From Tenebrio molitor (lineage: Eukaryota; Arthropoda; Insecta; Coleoptera; Tenebrionidae), in the NCBI RefSeq assembly GCF_963966145.1, contig NC_091050.1, positions 6,324,001 through 6,388,000 of the forward strand: a DNA stretch of 64,000 bases, in the 5' to 3' direction. A program made the translations under genes and the position numbers. Position 1 is the first letter of the stretch, and each line of letters begins with the position of its first letter. Shown one piece after another: positions 11,276 through 23,765 of the stretch. The notes under the pieces are model-generated. The model worked only from the letters and a program-made list of their open reading frames with translations, did not search any database and was not told the origin of the DNA.

Positions 11276-11742
11276 GATTTGAAAAATCTATTATTAATAA
11301 TTAAAGGTTTATCCTCAATAGTAAAGCCCATTTTACCAATTATTCTGTACGTCTGTAAATTTTGCCGAAATCGAAAAGTTGTTTTCTAGGTTAACAACAA
11401 TACATCGTTGACGTTTCTTTGACATTTCCGCGAAAAATCTGCTTACTAGTGGTTTCGCATTTGGCAATAAAGGTAAATTACCTATTGGTACGAATGTAAA
11501 ACGTTGCTCTTGTTTATTTTATGAATTTTCGTCATTATCAGATAATAATAATAAAATTTACAATTATAATTTCAACGTCTAAAATTCATGATGTATGATT
11601 TATTATAAAGTAGCGTTTGAGACCACAAATTGCCTACGTCCATGCGTTGAACACTTATTTGCATAGACTTCCGCTACGACATGACTGCTAATTTGCAACA
11701 CCTGCTCTGATTTGTTTTTTTTTTTCATCACATACGAGTACA

Positions 11743-11820
11743 TTAGAGAAAATGTTCGAAATGTTGTCCATCTTATGCAAACAAGGAATATTTCTCGAAC
11801 CATTTGCAAACATGTAAATG
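11743..11820 (-). pseudogene. Scrap of mariner-like transposase C-terminus
   Basis: The minus strand reads ...D-G-Q-H-F-E-H-F-L-stop, with an in-frame stop a few codons upstream. The final bases match 1938-1957, so both are probably fragments of one degraded transposon family. Not a functional gene. Confidence 0.35.
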
Positions 11821-13066
11821 TAAATTTTTTTTTGGGGATTTATGGGAAAGTTCTTAAATGAAGGAAATTAAATTTGAGAAGGAAAGGAAATGGGTTAATT
11901 TTTAATTCAGATTTGTTGGGATACATAACGCACGGAAATGTGTCGATGTTGTTGAATACTTTGGTTAACATTTTCCATGGCATCTGGTGTAGCTGCTAGT
12001 GTAACACATCTAATAGATTTGAATCAGTGAAATCCATTTTCAGAAATGTTTATTATCTTAGAAAATTAATTAACAACAAATATTTCAAATACATATCACT
12101 ACCAACCTATCAAAAATAATCACAATTTTTTATAGTTACTTTCCTAAATTTATTAAAAATTAATCTTCACTGATTGATCTGAATGGGGTAAAAAAAAACA
12201 AGGATGATGTTTAAATAACGCACTTCTAAACACGTGGATTATGCGACCTAACCCATTAATGCTTCAAATGAAGTTGCTAGGAATCTTTTTAAAGATAATG
12301 TCACAAGACATAATGCCAATAGACACAGATTGCCGTTTGTTTGATGGAATATTTTTCCACTACACAAGTGGAATCACCAAATGAAAATGTTTTGTAGTAA
12401 GTACATGCTTTGTTTAGGAGAATAAATTTTCTGTTGGATGTATACTGGGAGAAATATTAAATAAGTATAGTTCTTACATCGAAGTCCCATTTATAATATC
12501 AGCAAAGACTACAAAAGGTAAAAATAATGTATAAATATAATTTTTCTTGTTTATAAAATTATGATATGATTCAATTTGTGTGCAGAAGAACGATGGTTTG
12601 GATATTTTTTGTATACAGGATGTTTTTGAAATACACGTACAAAAAAATTATGAGCTGTTGGGAGGGTTCCAAAATGTTCACCAAACCTTTCATTAATTAT
12701 CTGATATGATGGGGATAACTAAACAACCCGGCAAACATTATTAATCACCTTTCATTCAGCAGTGCATTGGAAAATTTCAAAAAGGTTTAGTTTCTTTTAT
12801 CTCAAAATTGAAGATTGAAAATTTTTTTACCAATCATTACAATTTAAAGTGTTTCTTTGAATTTACCTGAAATTGAACAGCGACCTTCTGATTGGTCAAC
12901 TTTAATTGTTAATTATAAAAAATCTACTACACTCTGACCATTTTTTGACGCTATTGCTTTCACCAAAGAAAACGCACTCTAAGTTTGACCCGCGAGTTCT
13001 GGGACACCTGTATATCGTCACTAATTCCAGAATCTTTGTATGTATATTTCAAAAACATTGTGTATA

Positions 13067-13072
13067 TTTAAT
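13067..13072 (-). terminator. Possible poly(A) signal of JHBP gene 3
   Basis: TTTAAT on the plus strand, i.e. the variant hexamer ATTAAA on the gene strand, about 41 nt past the stop codon. Confidence 0.35.
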
Positions 13073-13112
13073 AGGGTACCAAAAAGTCCATTAAATTTAA
13101 GATATCAAGAGT

Positions 13113-13960
13113 TTAGCTACTATTAAGAAATAATTCTTGGGTAGAAAATTTTTCAAACAAGCGGCTAATCAAACCAAGAACAGTTTTACTGATTACCGAA
13201 TGAATGGGCGGTCGAAGCTCCTCTAAAATATCGTCAATATTTTCATTAATGATTTTATTAGTTTGCTCCGTAAGTTCAGGATTATTTTTAAAAAGTCCCT
13301 CAAATCTAAACACTGACTGATGCAATTTTTCATTAATCTCCATCGTTACAAATTTCAAGTACTCCTTGGATTCTTTCTTGTACCGTTGTGCTTGCAGTTT
13401 AATATCAGCTTCAATGTCAGCTAAAATAATATGGTTAATGGTATTTAAATAATTTTAAGCTGAATGTTACTAAAATTTCCATCAGCTTTTCCTTCTCCTT
13501 GTAACTGCAAGAAAAGAATTTTCCCTTGTAAACTGTAATCAGACGTCATCCTTAAGTGCGGCAATTGTAATTTAATCTTAACAACATTATCGTTCCAATT
13601 AACACTGATATCTTCTATTTTCAATTCATTTAAGTGATAGATCTTAACATTTTTGAATGAAGCTTTAAAGCTGTCGTTACTGTCCAATGAGATTTCGGGA
13701 ACAACCAGAGGATCCATCGGAGGCAAACCGAATTCAGGTATTCCACTATTAAAATGGTCTCTTATCTCATTCACAGCCTTAATGTAACAAAGCTTGGCAT
13801 TTGAATCACTCTGACTACATTTTTTTATATATGATGCTTAAAAAATTGTTTATTTAAAATAAAACCCAATGGGGTTTTCGTTAAACTTACGAAAACGTTT
13901 AGAATTGCCGGTAACGCACAGTAACAGAAAAACAAGCACTACAATTCCTGGTACCATCAT
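13113..13960 (-). CDS. JHBP/takeout-family secreted protein, gene 3
   Basis: Minus-strand exons, in order: 13960-13891, 13836-13471 and 13420-13113, with introns of 54 and 50 nt. They give 247 residues. The signal peptide begins MMVPGIVVLVFLLLCVTG. The Cys-x9-Cys pair is CSQSDSNAKLC, followed by A-V-N-E-I-R and G-I-P-E-F-G-L-P. The 366-nt middle exon corresponds to the separate 241- and 134-nt exons of the neighbours, and the 308-nt last exon to their 150- and 158-nt exons, so ancestral introns 2 and 4 are absent. It shares this derived structure with the next gene (16466-18215), also on the minus strand. The two are presumably a duplicated pair in inverted orientation within the cluster. Expected role: extracellular hydrophobic-ligand carrier. 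Confidence 0.88.
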
Positions 13961-14012
13961 AGTTCTCAAAAACTTTTTTGCGCAAACTAAAGTTTCCGAA
14001 ATGCAGGTGGGA

Positions 14013-14020
14013 GTTATATA
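14013..14020 (-). promoter_or_regulatory. Candidate TATA box of JHBP gene 3
   Basis: Gene-strand TATATAAC, about 55 nt upstream of the ATG at 13960. Spacing suits a leader of about 25 nt. Confidence 0.45.
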
Positions 14021-16410
14021 TGTCGATTTTTGCTAAAAGCACACAATGGGTCACGTGACATTTCCTGGTTTATGCCAGATAGCATTTAAACATGACGATC
14101 GAATTTTTACGAGGGTATACTAAGAAACATACGAGAAGTGTACACAAGTTTTATTGCATATTTAATCACAACTTAAGTCAATTTACCAAAGGTGAGGAAA
14201 TTGTAAGAGCAATTTTTTTAAATTCGTAATCCCGTAACCATATTTTGCATAAATTAGCCAGAAGTAAACGCCTCCATAATCTCTTTGTCAGCATCTCAAT
14301 TATATCTTAAAACAACATAATTTATTAAAGGTGATAATTATTAAATAAGCAAAAAATACAACGCATTTTTTTTTCACGTGTGATAAGTAAGGTCATAATT
14401 AGCACATTATAGATTAAAGTGTTTCCAAATATTTCAGTTCGTGTGCGTACATTCAAAATCTTGCGTCTGCCAACACCAAAACAGTTCTTTCAGTTTTGGT
14501 TCTGGAGGACGTAATATTTTATAGAGCATTTGAAAAAATTCATATTTGTTTAAATCTAATTTAAAATTTAATTAACTACATATTTCACCAAGAACTATTT
14601 TAAATATAGCTTTGAATGACGTTGACCAAATGTGTACTTGTACCTAGATTATTGACATAAACTTAGGCGTTTTCTTAAACTTCTGTACCAGTATTTATCA
14701 TTGCCTTCAGCATTAATTTGATACAGGAAGATGACAACAATCGTTTACTTAATATATTTGCTTTACGCTGTTAGATGTCATTTAGAATGTGATTGATAGA
14801 ACGGTGACAGAATGCGACTGAAAGGGATATACAGAGTGCCTCAAAATTCGCAGAACAGCTTAGCAGTACGTTTTTATAGAAGATTGACCTTTTTATATTT
14901 GGCCCCATTTAAAATAATTCGATTTATCCCAATAATCCTGAAATATTTAATTTTTTTGTATCCATGTAAATGAGCAAATGAGAAAGAGCAATCAAGGCCA
15001 TGTTGCTACTCGTATATGTATGTTATCTGATGTAAAACCCACATAAAATCACTTCTTGGAAATGCTGGAAATAATGAAGTTTTTCTACTGATAATTTCAA
15101 TAAGTACCTACCTAGTATATTATTATACGAGTTTAATAAGACGCTTTATTATCATACGAATGTGTTTAAAGCACGACGAGCGTAGCGAGGAGTGCTTTAA
15201 TGGAATGAGTGTGATAATACGTCTTATTAAACGAGTGTAATATACTATTTTATCTCCAGTTTTCATATTAGGCTAGGGACTTTTGCGTGGGTTGGTAACT
15301 GACATTAACAATTTGTATTTACATTTGAAAATACTCTAGTAGCCGTGAAACAAATTCAGTAATATCTGTCATTCGTGTGCTAAATGTTTAAAATGTTAAA
15401 AAAACGCTACTATTATCTATGCGCTCCATTTTGCGCTAAACATTGGCGGCATCTTTGCGCAATCCCTATGTTATTATTTGTCACTTGTTTTTCCAGCTAA
15501 CTTAATTTGGTTATTACACTGTAACGCAATGCATTTTGATGATAGCTAGTCGCTTGGTGCTCGTCATTTGTTTCAAAAGTTAGTGCTATTTTTTTTGTGT
15601 GAGGTTATACCTGTAATACTCTCAGAATATCTAAAAAAAAAAAGTATGTGTTCCTATTTGATTTTTTTTTTTAACAGTTTAACCTTGAAGCCTTTAGGAC
15701 TATACGTGAATTTACTAGGCCATCTTGTAGCCTATTCACATCCATTTAATTTGGTACATAGATAATTAAAATCGTCCGATAAATAAGGAAGCTATGGACT
15801 CGTCTTCTTTTTTAGGGACACCTGTATATTTAGATATAAATTTGCGACAATTTTTAACATTATTTCAAAATTTAATCTTGAATGACATTCATTTCTAGTC
15901 GATGTTTCGACAATTTTTGACAGGTTTGTGGTATAATTGGTTGCCTAGCAAATACTCGCAATGCATTAATCTGTTAGACATAAAAAAGCAAAGTTATTGT
16001 TTTAGAATGACACGAGATACTAAGTATCGAGAACGGGTGATTTTATCCTTACTTCAAATACTATATTGGATGGATTATGTGATTGATTCATGATTCTCCA
16101 TTTTGTCTTTGTTAAAACACGGAAAAGCTAGTGACTGGTTATTTCTGCAACTAAATATACAAAGGGTACTAGAAATTAAATCAATATGAGAAAACAGAAA
16201 AAATAATATTAAAAAGTAAACTTTATTAGATTTATAAATTATTATAAATTGTTCTGTAAAAATAATATTATACATAAATTTAAAACTACATTAACTACAA
16301 TAAAACAATCACAAACGTTCATCCAAAACAATCCAAAGTACATATAAAAATGAAGTTGCTAAAACATGTAGGTATAGGTTAAAGTCACAATTAATTTAAC
16401 ATTTTGGAAA
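14021..16410. other. Intergenic region between JHBP genes 3 and 4
   Basis: No supported coding region. The only structured feature is the hairpin MITE at 15114-15246. A 63-codon frame at 15902-16093 has no recognisable motif and no splice context and was not called. Confidence 0.5.
15114..15246. mobile_element. Hairpin MITE (133 bp)
   Basis: The left arm starts AGTATATTATTATACGAGTT and the inverted right arm AGTATATTACACTCGTTT. Both continue with AATAAGACG, TATTATCA and TTAAAGCAC, leaving a GC-rich centre (GACGAGCGTAGCGAGGAG). Almost the whole element can fold into one stem. No reading frame. Confidence 0.75.
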
Positions 16411-16416
16411 TTTATT
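16411..16416 (-). terminator. Poly(A) signal of JHBP gene 4
   Basis: TTTATT on the plus strand (AATAAA on the gene strand), 50 nt downstream of the stop codon. Confidence 0.5.
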
Positions 16417-16465
16417 TTGAAAATCCTGTGATCCTATTACAAAATAAAATTTACGAAAGTGCAGC

Positions 16466-18215
16466 TTACTTAATAAAAAGATCGTCCATAGAGAATCTGT
16501 TGAATATTCGAGTTATTACTCCGAAGACAAATTCTGTAACAGTTTGATCTATGATAGGTCTAAGTTCATCAATAATTTCTACAACATTCTCATTAACAAT
16601 CTTATTAGTTTGCTCGTTTAATTCTCGATTTTCTCGGAACAAATTCTCAAATTTAAAAACAGGTTTTCCTAGATTTAAGTCGAGTTTTGCGTTTTTAACG
16701 TCTATATATTCTTTTCCCTTTTTTGTAAAAATGTTTCCGTTGACCATCAATTTGCCGGAAACATCGGCTGGAAAATAGAAAAAACGTTTAAAAATACATA
16801 AAACTGCGCATTTAACTCTACAGAGAACATAAACAATACAATGATTATCAACTTACTGAAATTTCCATCTGCTGGTCCTTGTCCTTTAAGTTGCAAAATT
16901 AAAATTTTTCCGTCAATGTTATATTGAGATTTAATCCTTAACCTTGGAAAGCTGATGGCTACATCGAAAATAACGTTATCTAAATCTACATTTAAATTAT
17001 CGACTCTAAATTCATCTACATAGTACACTTCGATGTTTCTGAATGAGGCTTTGAAATTATCGCCATTGTCAAGGCCAGCCTGAGGTAAAACTAAAGGGCT
17101 CATAGGGGGAATAAATAATTCGGGGATCCCATCTTTCATGTGAGGCCTGATCTGTTCTACAGCTTTTTGAAAGCATGTTCCTAAGTTTGGATCTTTTCGA
17201 TGGCACAAGGTGATGTACGAAGCTGCAAAAAACATTCTATACTAATTGTAAGTTTCGTCATTACGACACGTGTTTTCAACTGTACAATTTTCATTATCTG
17301 AAGTCAACAGTGACCAACTGAGAATAACTTACTATCTAAACTACTATCTGAATTGCTGGTCTGCTTGTAAGGATTTACTGAATTTTGCAATGCGTGCAAT
17401 TTAAATAACAAGATTTCGCACTAAAGTAATGAATAAATAGAGGAAGTTACTTGTAAATCTATCCAGAAAATCACCAATGAGTCATTAGTACATTAAATAA
17501 TTAAATTTGGTGAAACATTTCTTTATACATTTATTATTTAAAAATGTTCTTTCGATTTAATTATTGTTTAGTATATTTAGTTATATCAATTATTGGTATG
17601 TAAGTGAAAATAATTTTGCTTTGTTCAACAAGTTTATTGAAACCAGGTCTTTATTGCATATTCTTTGTCGGTCGTACACACTCAATTGATTTCATAACAT
17701 AGGTACATATGTATTTACTGCAATGCTGGTAACCTGTAAATTTAAGGTTCTGTTTGAATGCAGTAATTAATATTTTTTTGGAATTACTCATTCCATATTC
17801 AATTATTAACAAAATAATGATTCAGGAAACAAATTTAAAAAAAATGTGATGAGTATCATTATCCCAATTAGTAATCTTTATTTTAAATAGACTTAATTAT
17901 TGCATTAGAACATCTCCAAAAAAATCTGATTTGTTTTTGCCTTTTTAATAAATATTTGAGTTAATCAAAGATAATCTAAGAAAATTAATGTACATATCTG
18001 TAAAATTTGTAAATGAAAATTTAATTACATAAATGTACTAAGACCAGAAAATAAAATTTTATTGTAAGTAACGAATTTAAATCTTTGAATATTTCTTGAC
18101 ATGTTAAAAACATTATGGTTACTTCAAATTTAAATTAAATGTAATACTTACGTATTTTTTTCGAACTAGAACAACATATACACAGAAGCACAGACAAGAC
18201 TAGAGTGAGATTCAT
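16466..18215 (-). CDS. JHBP/takeout-family secreted protein, gene 4
   Basis: Minus-strand exons 18215-18152, 17222-16857 and 16767-16466, with introns of 929 and 89 nt, give 243 residues. The signal peptide begins MNLTLVLSVLLCICCSS. The Cys-x9-Cys pair is CHRKDPNLGTC, followed by A-V-E-Q-I-R-P and G-I-P-E-L-F-I-P. A D-V-S-G-K strand start opens the last exon, and the C-terminal helix begins N-E-Q-T-N-K-I-V. Like gene 3 it has a fused 366-nt middle exon and a fused last exon (302 nt). Sequence at the fusion points is continuous (..ADGNFS at the second junction in both), so the two are sister paralogues. A continuous frame into the first intron from the plus-strand-side ATG at 17235 is an artefact; the true first exon lies 0.9 kb upstream. 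Role by family: secreted ligand carrier. Confidence 0.88.
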
Positions 18216-20165
18216 TTTACGCGCACACCACTCAGCTTTCGATTGAAAAATACTCTAAGGCCAATGTTACACGCTGCGTTTATATGAACCTTGCAAGTTT
18301 TTTTTTTTATATACGGTATTATCATAAAAAACGACTCATTTAAGTGTTCGAGTTTAAATTCAAAATAAAATAATCTTGCAAGGTAGCCTTGTCTTGCAAT
18401 AAGTAATTTACATTTTGACTGGCAATTCTCATTGTATTAAATTATTAAACTGTATAAAACTGTTAATTACAGGAAATTTAAAAGTCTACAACAAAATAAG
18501 AAAATAAACGAACGAATATGAACAAGTTACTTGGCTGAAAGACTGCGCTGGCATTGTCATATTTATTAATCGTACAGCTTTCAACATTTCACTTAAGTGT
18601 ATGTCGATAATTGTAAATATCAAAATTAGTAGATACGTATAAATAAATAATAAATAAATACATATTTTATTCCTGTTCCCATACAAAAGTACATATTTAC
18701 AGTGGTCAGAATGCATTTGCTGAGAAAAGATAATTGGATAGGTTCAAGAAACTAAAAGAAAATATAAAAAAATAGATGACAACTATATTTCGAAATTGCT
18801 GTTAGTTAATTTAGAAAACATCAATAACGATATAGAGCTTCTATTAAATTTACCACTACAAAAAATTCTGTATAAATAAAATAATTCTGAAAACTGAAAA
18901 AAATTCATATTCTAGCTTGGTTTAAATATACGACAAAATAAATAAAATATGTCCTGTGCCTACTTTATGTAGATCATCACTTAAAGTACTGTATTATTTT
19001 CTTAATTACCTAATTCTTGTCTGTTCAAAATGGAAAATAACAGTATAAGATGAACCACTGCTAATGAATTATGTATATTTATTTGTTAAATTCTTGGCTT
19101 CAAGTCAAATTAAAACAATTAAATCACGATCTAAAATTTTTATTGCTGTAAAGAGAACTTTAAATCCTTGATTTGTCTGAAACTAGTTCTAGTTTTTTAA
19201 ATCATATTATCATTCTTGCCTTTCACATCGTGAACACTGAAACTTACCAGTTCCAATGATTTTAAGCTGAGCAATCATTTTACATTAAAAAACATTCTTC
19301 AACAAGTTGAGAAGTATCTGTCAACATCAAGAAAAAAATGCAATTTTTTGTAAAATATATTGTAGTTAAAATAATCAATATTTTGAAGTATTATTCAACA
19401 AGGAAACTGCTCAAAATAATTAAAGGATAATGTCTAATATTAATAGAACACCTCATCACAAGTAGTTTAACGTTCAAATTTAATTGTACATACGAGTATT
19501 TCGAATACACAAACTTTGTAATTTGATTATTTTATAGATTAAGTAATAATTATTAATTTGAGTGTTTCATTGTAGTTAATATGGTTATTTGCTAAACAAT
19601 TATGTATTGTTGGATGAATTTATCAGTACCTCTTTAAAATAAAAATATTTTTACGAAACTATTTAAAATTGCAACAATTTCACTCTCGTTACTTGAGAAA
19701 GTCCAATAGTTGTTAAAATTAGTGTTGCATTAACGTTTGTTTACTTTTTACTTCATCAGAAAGTAAAATGTGTTACTAATCAATTAAAAATGTGTACAAT
19801 ATAAAAACATCAAAGAGGCAAGTTTTGTTGCTTTTTGATACGAATTACCTAGATAATAATTAAATAAAACAGAATTTGAATAGTTTATCGTATGACCCTT
19901 CGCAGTAAAGTACAAAAAAATTAATTTAAGTTAAGGGTAATAAAAACCACAAAAATACCTTCAAATATCTCCAATTTGATGATTGACAATTAATACCTGA
20001 AGCAATATATTTTCTGATAAAGCAAGTCTTGATTACTTTGTTTATTACAACTACAATTGCAAAAGATAATGTGTGTCAAAAAATTTGCTGACTTTAAACT
20101 TGTACAACTCCGATACAATTACTAGTGCCAACCTTATATAGGTACTCGTTACTACGTTAAATAGA
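18216..20165. other. Divergent intergenic region between JHBP genes 4 and 5
   Basis: This 1.95-kb AT-rich region separates the divergently transcribed genes 4 and 5, so it must contain both promoters. Apart from the candidate TATA elements no structure was recognised. A TATATA at 20135-20140 lies only about 30 nt from the gene 5 start codon, so the gene 5 leader would be very short if it is used. Confidence 0.45.
18279..18284 (-). promoter_or_regulatory. Candidate TATA box of JHBP gene 4
   Basis: Gene-strand TATAAA, 64 nt upstream of the start codon, consistent with a leader of about 35 nt. Confidence 0.4.
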
Positions 20166-23100
20166 ATGTTTCATAAAAAAAGTATTGTGTTCGCAATTAT
20201 TTACGTTGCGGTTTTGAAGTCTTTCGAGGGGAAACCCAAGTTACGTGAGTATCTTTTATTCTCAAGTTCTGTGTTTGACTTCATCTCTAGCAAACATCAC
20301 GATTTTTCAGCGTCTTTCATAAAAGTATGTCGACGTTCAGATCCACATCTAAACGACTGCATAAAAAATTCTGTTGAACATTTAAGACCACTTTTAGCGA
20401 AAGGAATTCCGGAATTCGATATACCAAGTTGTGAACCACTTTGTATACCGGAAGTCGTAATTGATCAAGGTTCCGGTGCCGTAGCTGTTCGATCAACTTA
20501 TCGAAACGTTAAAGTTTACGGGCCTTCCAAATTCATCCTTAGACATGTTAAGTGAGTCCTGTGAAGAAAAATAATTCAACTGAAATTCAGTGCATTTTTG
20601 TACAAATTTAATTGTAGGATCGATATGGACAGAGATAGAATAAAAATTAAGCTGTGGTTGCCGTATTTGGAATTAACAAGCAGGTACACAATGGAAGGAC
20701 GAATCTTGATGATGCCTATTTCGGGAAGTGGAATAAGCAGAGGAAACTATTGTAAGATATTCAAAGCAAATTTCATGTTTGACTGAAACTACCAAGTACC
20801 TGGGAACCTAAAATATGATAATTAACGTAAAACATAACTTAAATTTTCAAGCAAAATTTTAATTGATTTTAGTTGACACTGACTTTATATGAAATAATAT
20901 TTGTTAAAACAATTTTTTATAATTACCATCAAAGATTTATTATTTGTATGTACATAGCCATTATTAATGCCTTTCTCTAGTCAAACAACAAAAATTGTGA
21001 AAGCAAACGACATCCTCATTTTTATTACTTCTTTTGTTTATATTTATGACATAGGTGTTGCTTTGAACCTGTAAGTAAGCTGTCACTGTTGCAACAGACT
21101 GAGTGTGTGACCAATAAAATTTGCATCTAATGCAAATCAAATTTGAGAATTATAGCAACCTAAGTACTGAAGGTTATTTATCGAAAAATAAAAGTAGAAT
21201 ATTCATAGTACAAGTCATAGTCTTGATACTCTTGAAAATTTCACATTATGATGGGTTTTTCTTGTCAACACAAAGAAAAAACGTTTTCCAAGTACATTTC
21301 ATCAACTTTGAAAACTACTACCTATGTGTTGTACTTGATAGAAATAAAACGGTAAAAGTTTTATAACATTGATTAAATGGTTATAGAAGGCTAATTTTGT
21401 TCTCTACCTTTATTATAAAAAAAGTAATTTCATAATTTCACCCAGGCGTTAAAGAGTACAGAACTGCATGATGGGTGTAAATTAATCCTTTTTGTTATTC
21501 ATTATTACTAAATCTTGAAAAAAATTGCCACAAACATGGGAAGTATTTTTACACATAAATATAATTTACTAATACGTAAATAGATCTTTTTAACCAAAAA
21601 AAAAAACAAAACCATCGATGTAACATCGGTAAATAAACCTGCAGAAACATCTGGTAAATATTGAATAAATATAAGAAGAGTGGACGTTTTCAGTAATACA
21701 CATATTTCATCACCTTAATTTACACTTGGTAAATTAACAAAAAACATTATGCTATACGATTTTGTTACGAGTATATTGTGCTCCAGTTTACTCGGGAATT
21801 CACATTACTTTTTAGTTTTACCCATTCAACCTCATATTAATTATGCGAAAGTCACGCCAATTTCTGTCGCTATTTCTTGTGGCCGATACTATTAACATTT
21901 GGTTTTTAGCATTTTACTTAAATATCAAATATTTTTGTACATAAGATCATTTTTCCCATGAGAAGTAGATGACAGATGATTCTAACAGATGACACCAATG
22001 TCTGATTTTGGGATAAACGTAGATTTACGACCTTTGCGAGTCAAGGTGACGATTTCTGTTTGCATTAGCTTTAATTTAAGTAAATTTACACAATTCAATA
22101 CGGAGATTTTATTTTTTTAAATTCAAAACTATATTTTATCGTAATATGTATTTGTTTTGCTTTCTCCATATTTTTTTACATAATAAACTAAAATATAATA
22201 ACTTTGCCTCTTACTATTTAATAAATCCTATCAGTTTAACAATTTTGAAAAATTAATCGCACAAAAGTTACTTCTTGTTACATAATAATAACAATTACAG
22301 TTGGAATTCCTGAACAAATATTCAATATATTGACGCAAATCACGCGAGAGCAAAAACAAAAATAAAATCGATCAATTATCAAGTAACATTAAAGCTAATT
22401 ACACGGTAAAATTTTCTAGCTAACATCGATGCTAACGTCATTATGCAAGGACAACGGATTAAAAAGGACAATGAAACATATTTCAACATAAAAGATTTTT
22501 ACATAGACTTCAACATCGGGCATGCCACGATACAACTTGATGATCTTTTCAATGGAGACAAAGAACTAGGTGAGCAATATGTAAAAAAATGTTTAATAAA
22601 TTTACAAAGGAGTATTGAGCAACATAATTGGATATGTACGTTTTGTTATTATTTATAATTATTATTTTATACTAAGTTTAAGGCAAATTTAATGAAGTGA
22701 AGACGTAGGTACTATTTAACATGTATTTTATTACAAATTTCTTGATATTATTCACTTTTCTCTTTAATCTATAATTGCATCAAATTTTCAAGTAAATTGG
22801 CCAATGGTTTATCAATTGCAAAAATGATGACACAAATTGACAATATTTGCCATTACCCAAGTATCCACTTATTTTATGTCTTCGCAACAGTTAAAAATTC
22901 ATTGCCTTAAGCATTAGTATTCTGCAAGATATCTAGTAGCACTTCTGTTTGAGGTTCTACCAGTTACATAAGAATTATAGGAATTAAAATAAATTAACAG
23001 TAGAATAATTTCAACACAAATTATTTGTCAAATGATCAATTGTCTGTGTATAATTTTACGTTCATTTTGTCCGTTATACCATTCTTTTAAAAAACTTCAA

Positions 23101-23742
23101 ACTTACAATAAAAACAAGTAACGGCCTTGACAGAGGTTCCTAAATTGTAAAGGTATATGACCCACTCAGATACTATACTAACTTTTAAATTTTTAATTTT
23201 TTCTTTTAATTTTAAAATCCCTGTACTTGTTTAATCATAACATTCTCAGAAATCAAATCAAATAATTAACTCCGTAACTTAATTATTGATCAAAATAGAA
23301 TGCATGGGTTTTAAATGATTATGGACATTCGAATCATTTCTCTACTTTTGCTTTGAAGAGTTTGTCAGTCAGTATGACATCTGTGTGGTTCATATCTCAT
23401 ATAAAAATAAGTATTAATATACTTAGCACACTTTCCCTAATACAAATATGTAATTATTCTATGATAACATTTTATTTATAGTTTAGGAGAACGTTTAAAT
23501 TATTTATTGGGACATACAATATTTCTACGGTTTCGACTTCGCTTACTCTTTACCTATCAAGTTATTGCTTAATATTTTATTACATTTTAGGTGAGGCAAT
23601 GAATTTGTTTTTGAACGACAACTGGAAAAATGTTGCAAACGAAATCAAACCTGTTCTAGAAGACACAATTGCCAGTATATTTAAGAAACTATCGAACAAA
23701 ATTTATCATAAATATCCGTTGAACTTATTATTGCCAAAATAA
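20166..23742 (+). CDS. JHBP/takeout-family secreted protein, gene 5
   Basis: Exons 20166-20244, 20311-20551, 20618-20751, 22420-22569 and 23591-23742, with introns of 66, 66, 1668 and 1021 nt, give 251 residues. The N-terminus begins MFHKKSIVFAIIYVAVLKSF, a signal peptide with a short basic head. The Cys-x9-Cys pair is CRRSDPHLNDC. G-I-P-E-F-D-I-P and a V-Y-G-P-S-K segment follow, and the last exon begins G-E-A-M-N-L-F. Exon lengths 241, 134 and 150 and splice phases match the ancestral pattern. The exon-5 start (G-E-A-M-N) is shared with gene 7, and Y-G-P-S with gene 6, suggesting genes 5-7 form a subgroup distinct from 1-2 and 3-4. Role by family: secreted carrier of a hydrophobic ligand. 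The long introns 3 and 4 are AT-rich without recognisable repeats. Confidence 0.88.
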
Positions 23743-23759
23743 TAGACCATTACGTTATC

Positions 23760-23765
23760 AATAAA
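23760..23765 (+). terminator. Poly(A) signal of JHBP gene 5
   Basis: AATAAA, 18 nt after the stop codon. Confidence 0.55.

Larger units (their letters stand above)
11276..13112. other. Intergenic region between JHBP genes 2 and 3
   Basis: No gene supported. It contains a transposase-tail scrap (11743-11763) and a possible MITE (about 12613-13012), whose outer ends read TACAGGATGT and, inverted, TACAGGTGTC. The rest is AT-rich sequence with no recognisable content. Confidence 0.45.

Noticed and set aside
10476..11389. Several frames of 60-136 codons on both strands
   Set aside because: They run through the GCGC arrays and encode only short repetitive peptides in all frames, as expected from tandem repeats.
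12613..13012. MITE with TACAGG ends
   Set aside because: The inverted match is only about 8 bases plus weak similarity; mentioned in the regional entry but not called as an element.
16747..17235. 162-codon frame starting with M-F-F-A-A-S-Y as the real start of JHBP gene 4
   Set aside because: The M-F-F-A-A part reads through the splice acceptor (TTTTTTGCAG). A proper signal-peptide exon in phase 1 exists at 18215-18152.
20281..20291. Alternative acceptor TCTCTAG in JHBP gene 5
   Set aside because: It would not give the 241-nt exon or the P-S-F start shared with the other genes; the TTTTTCAG acceptor at 20310 does both.
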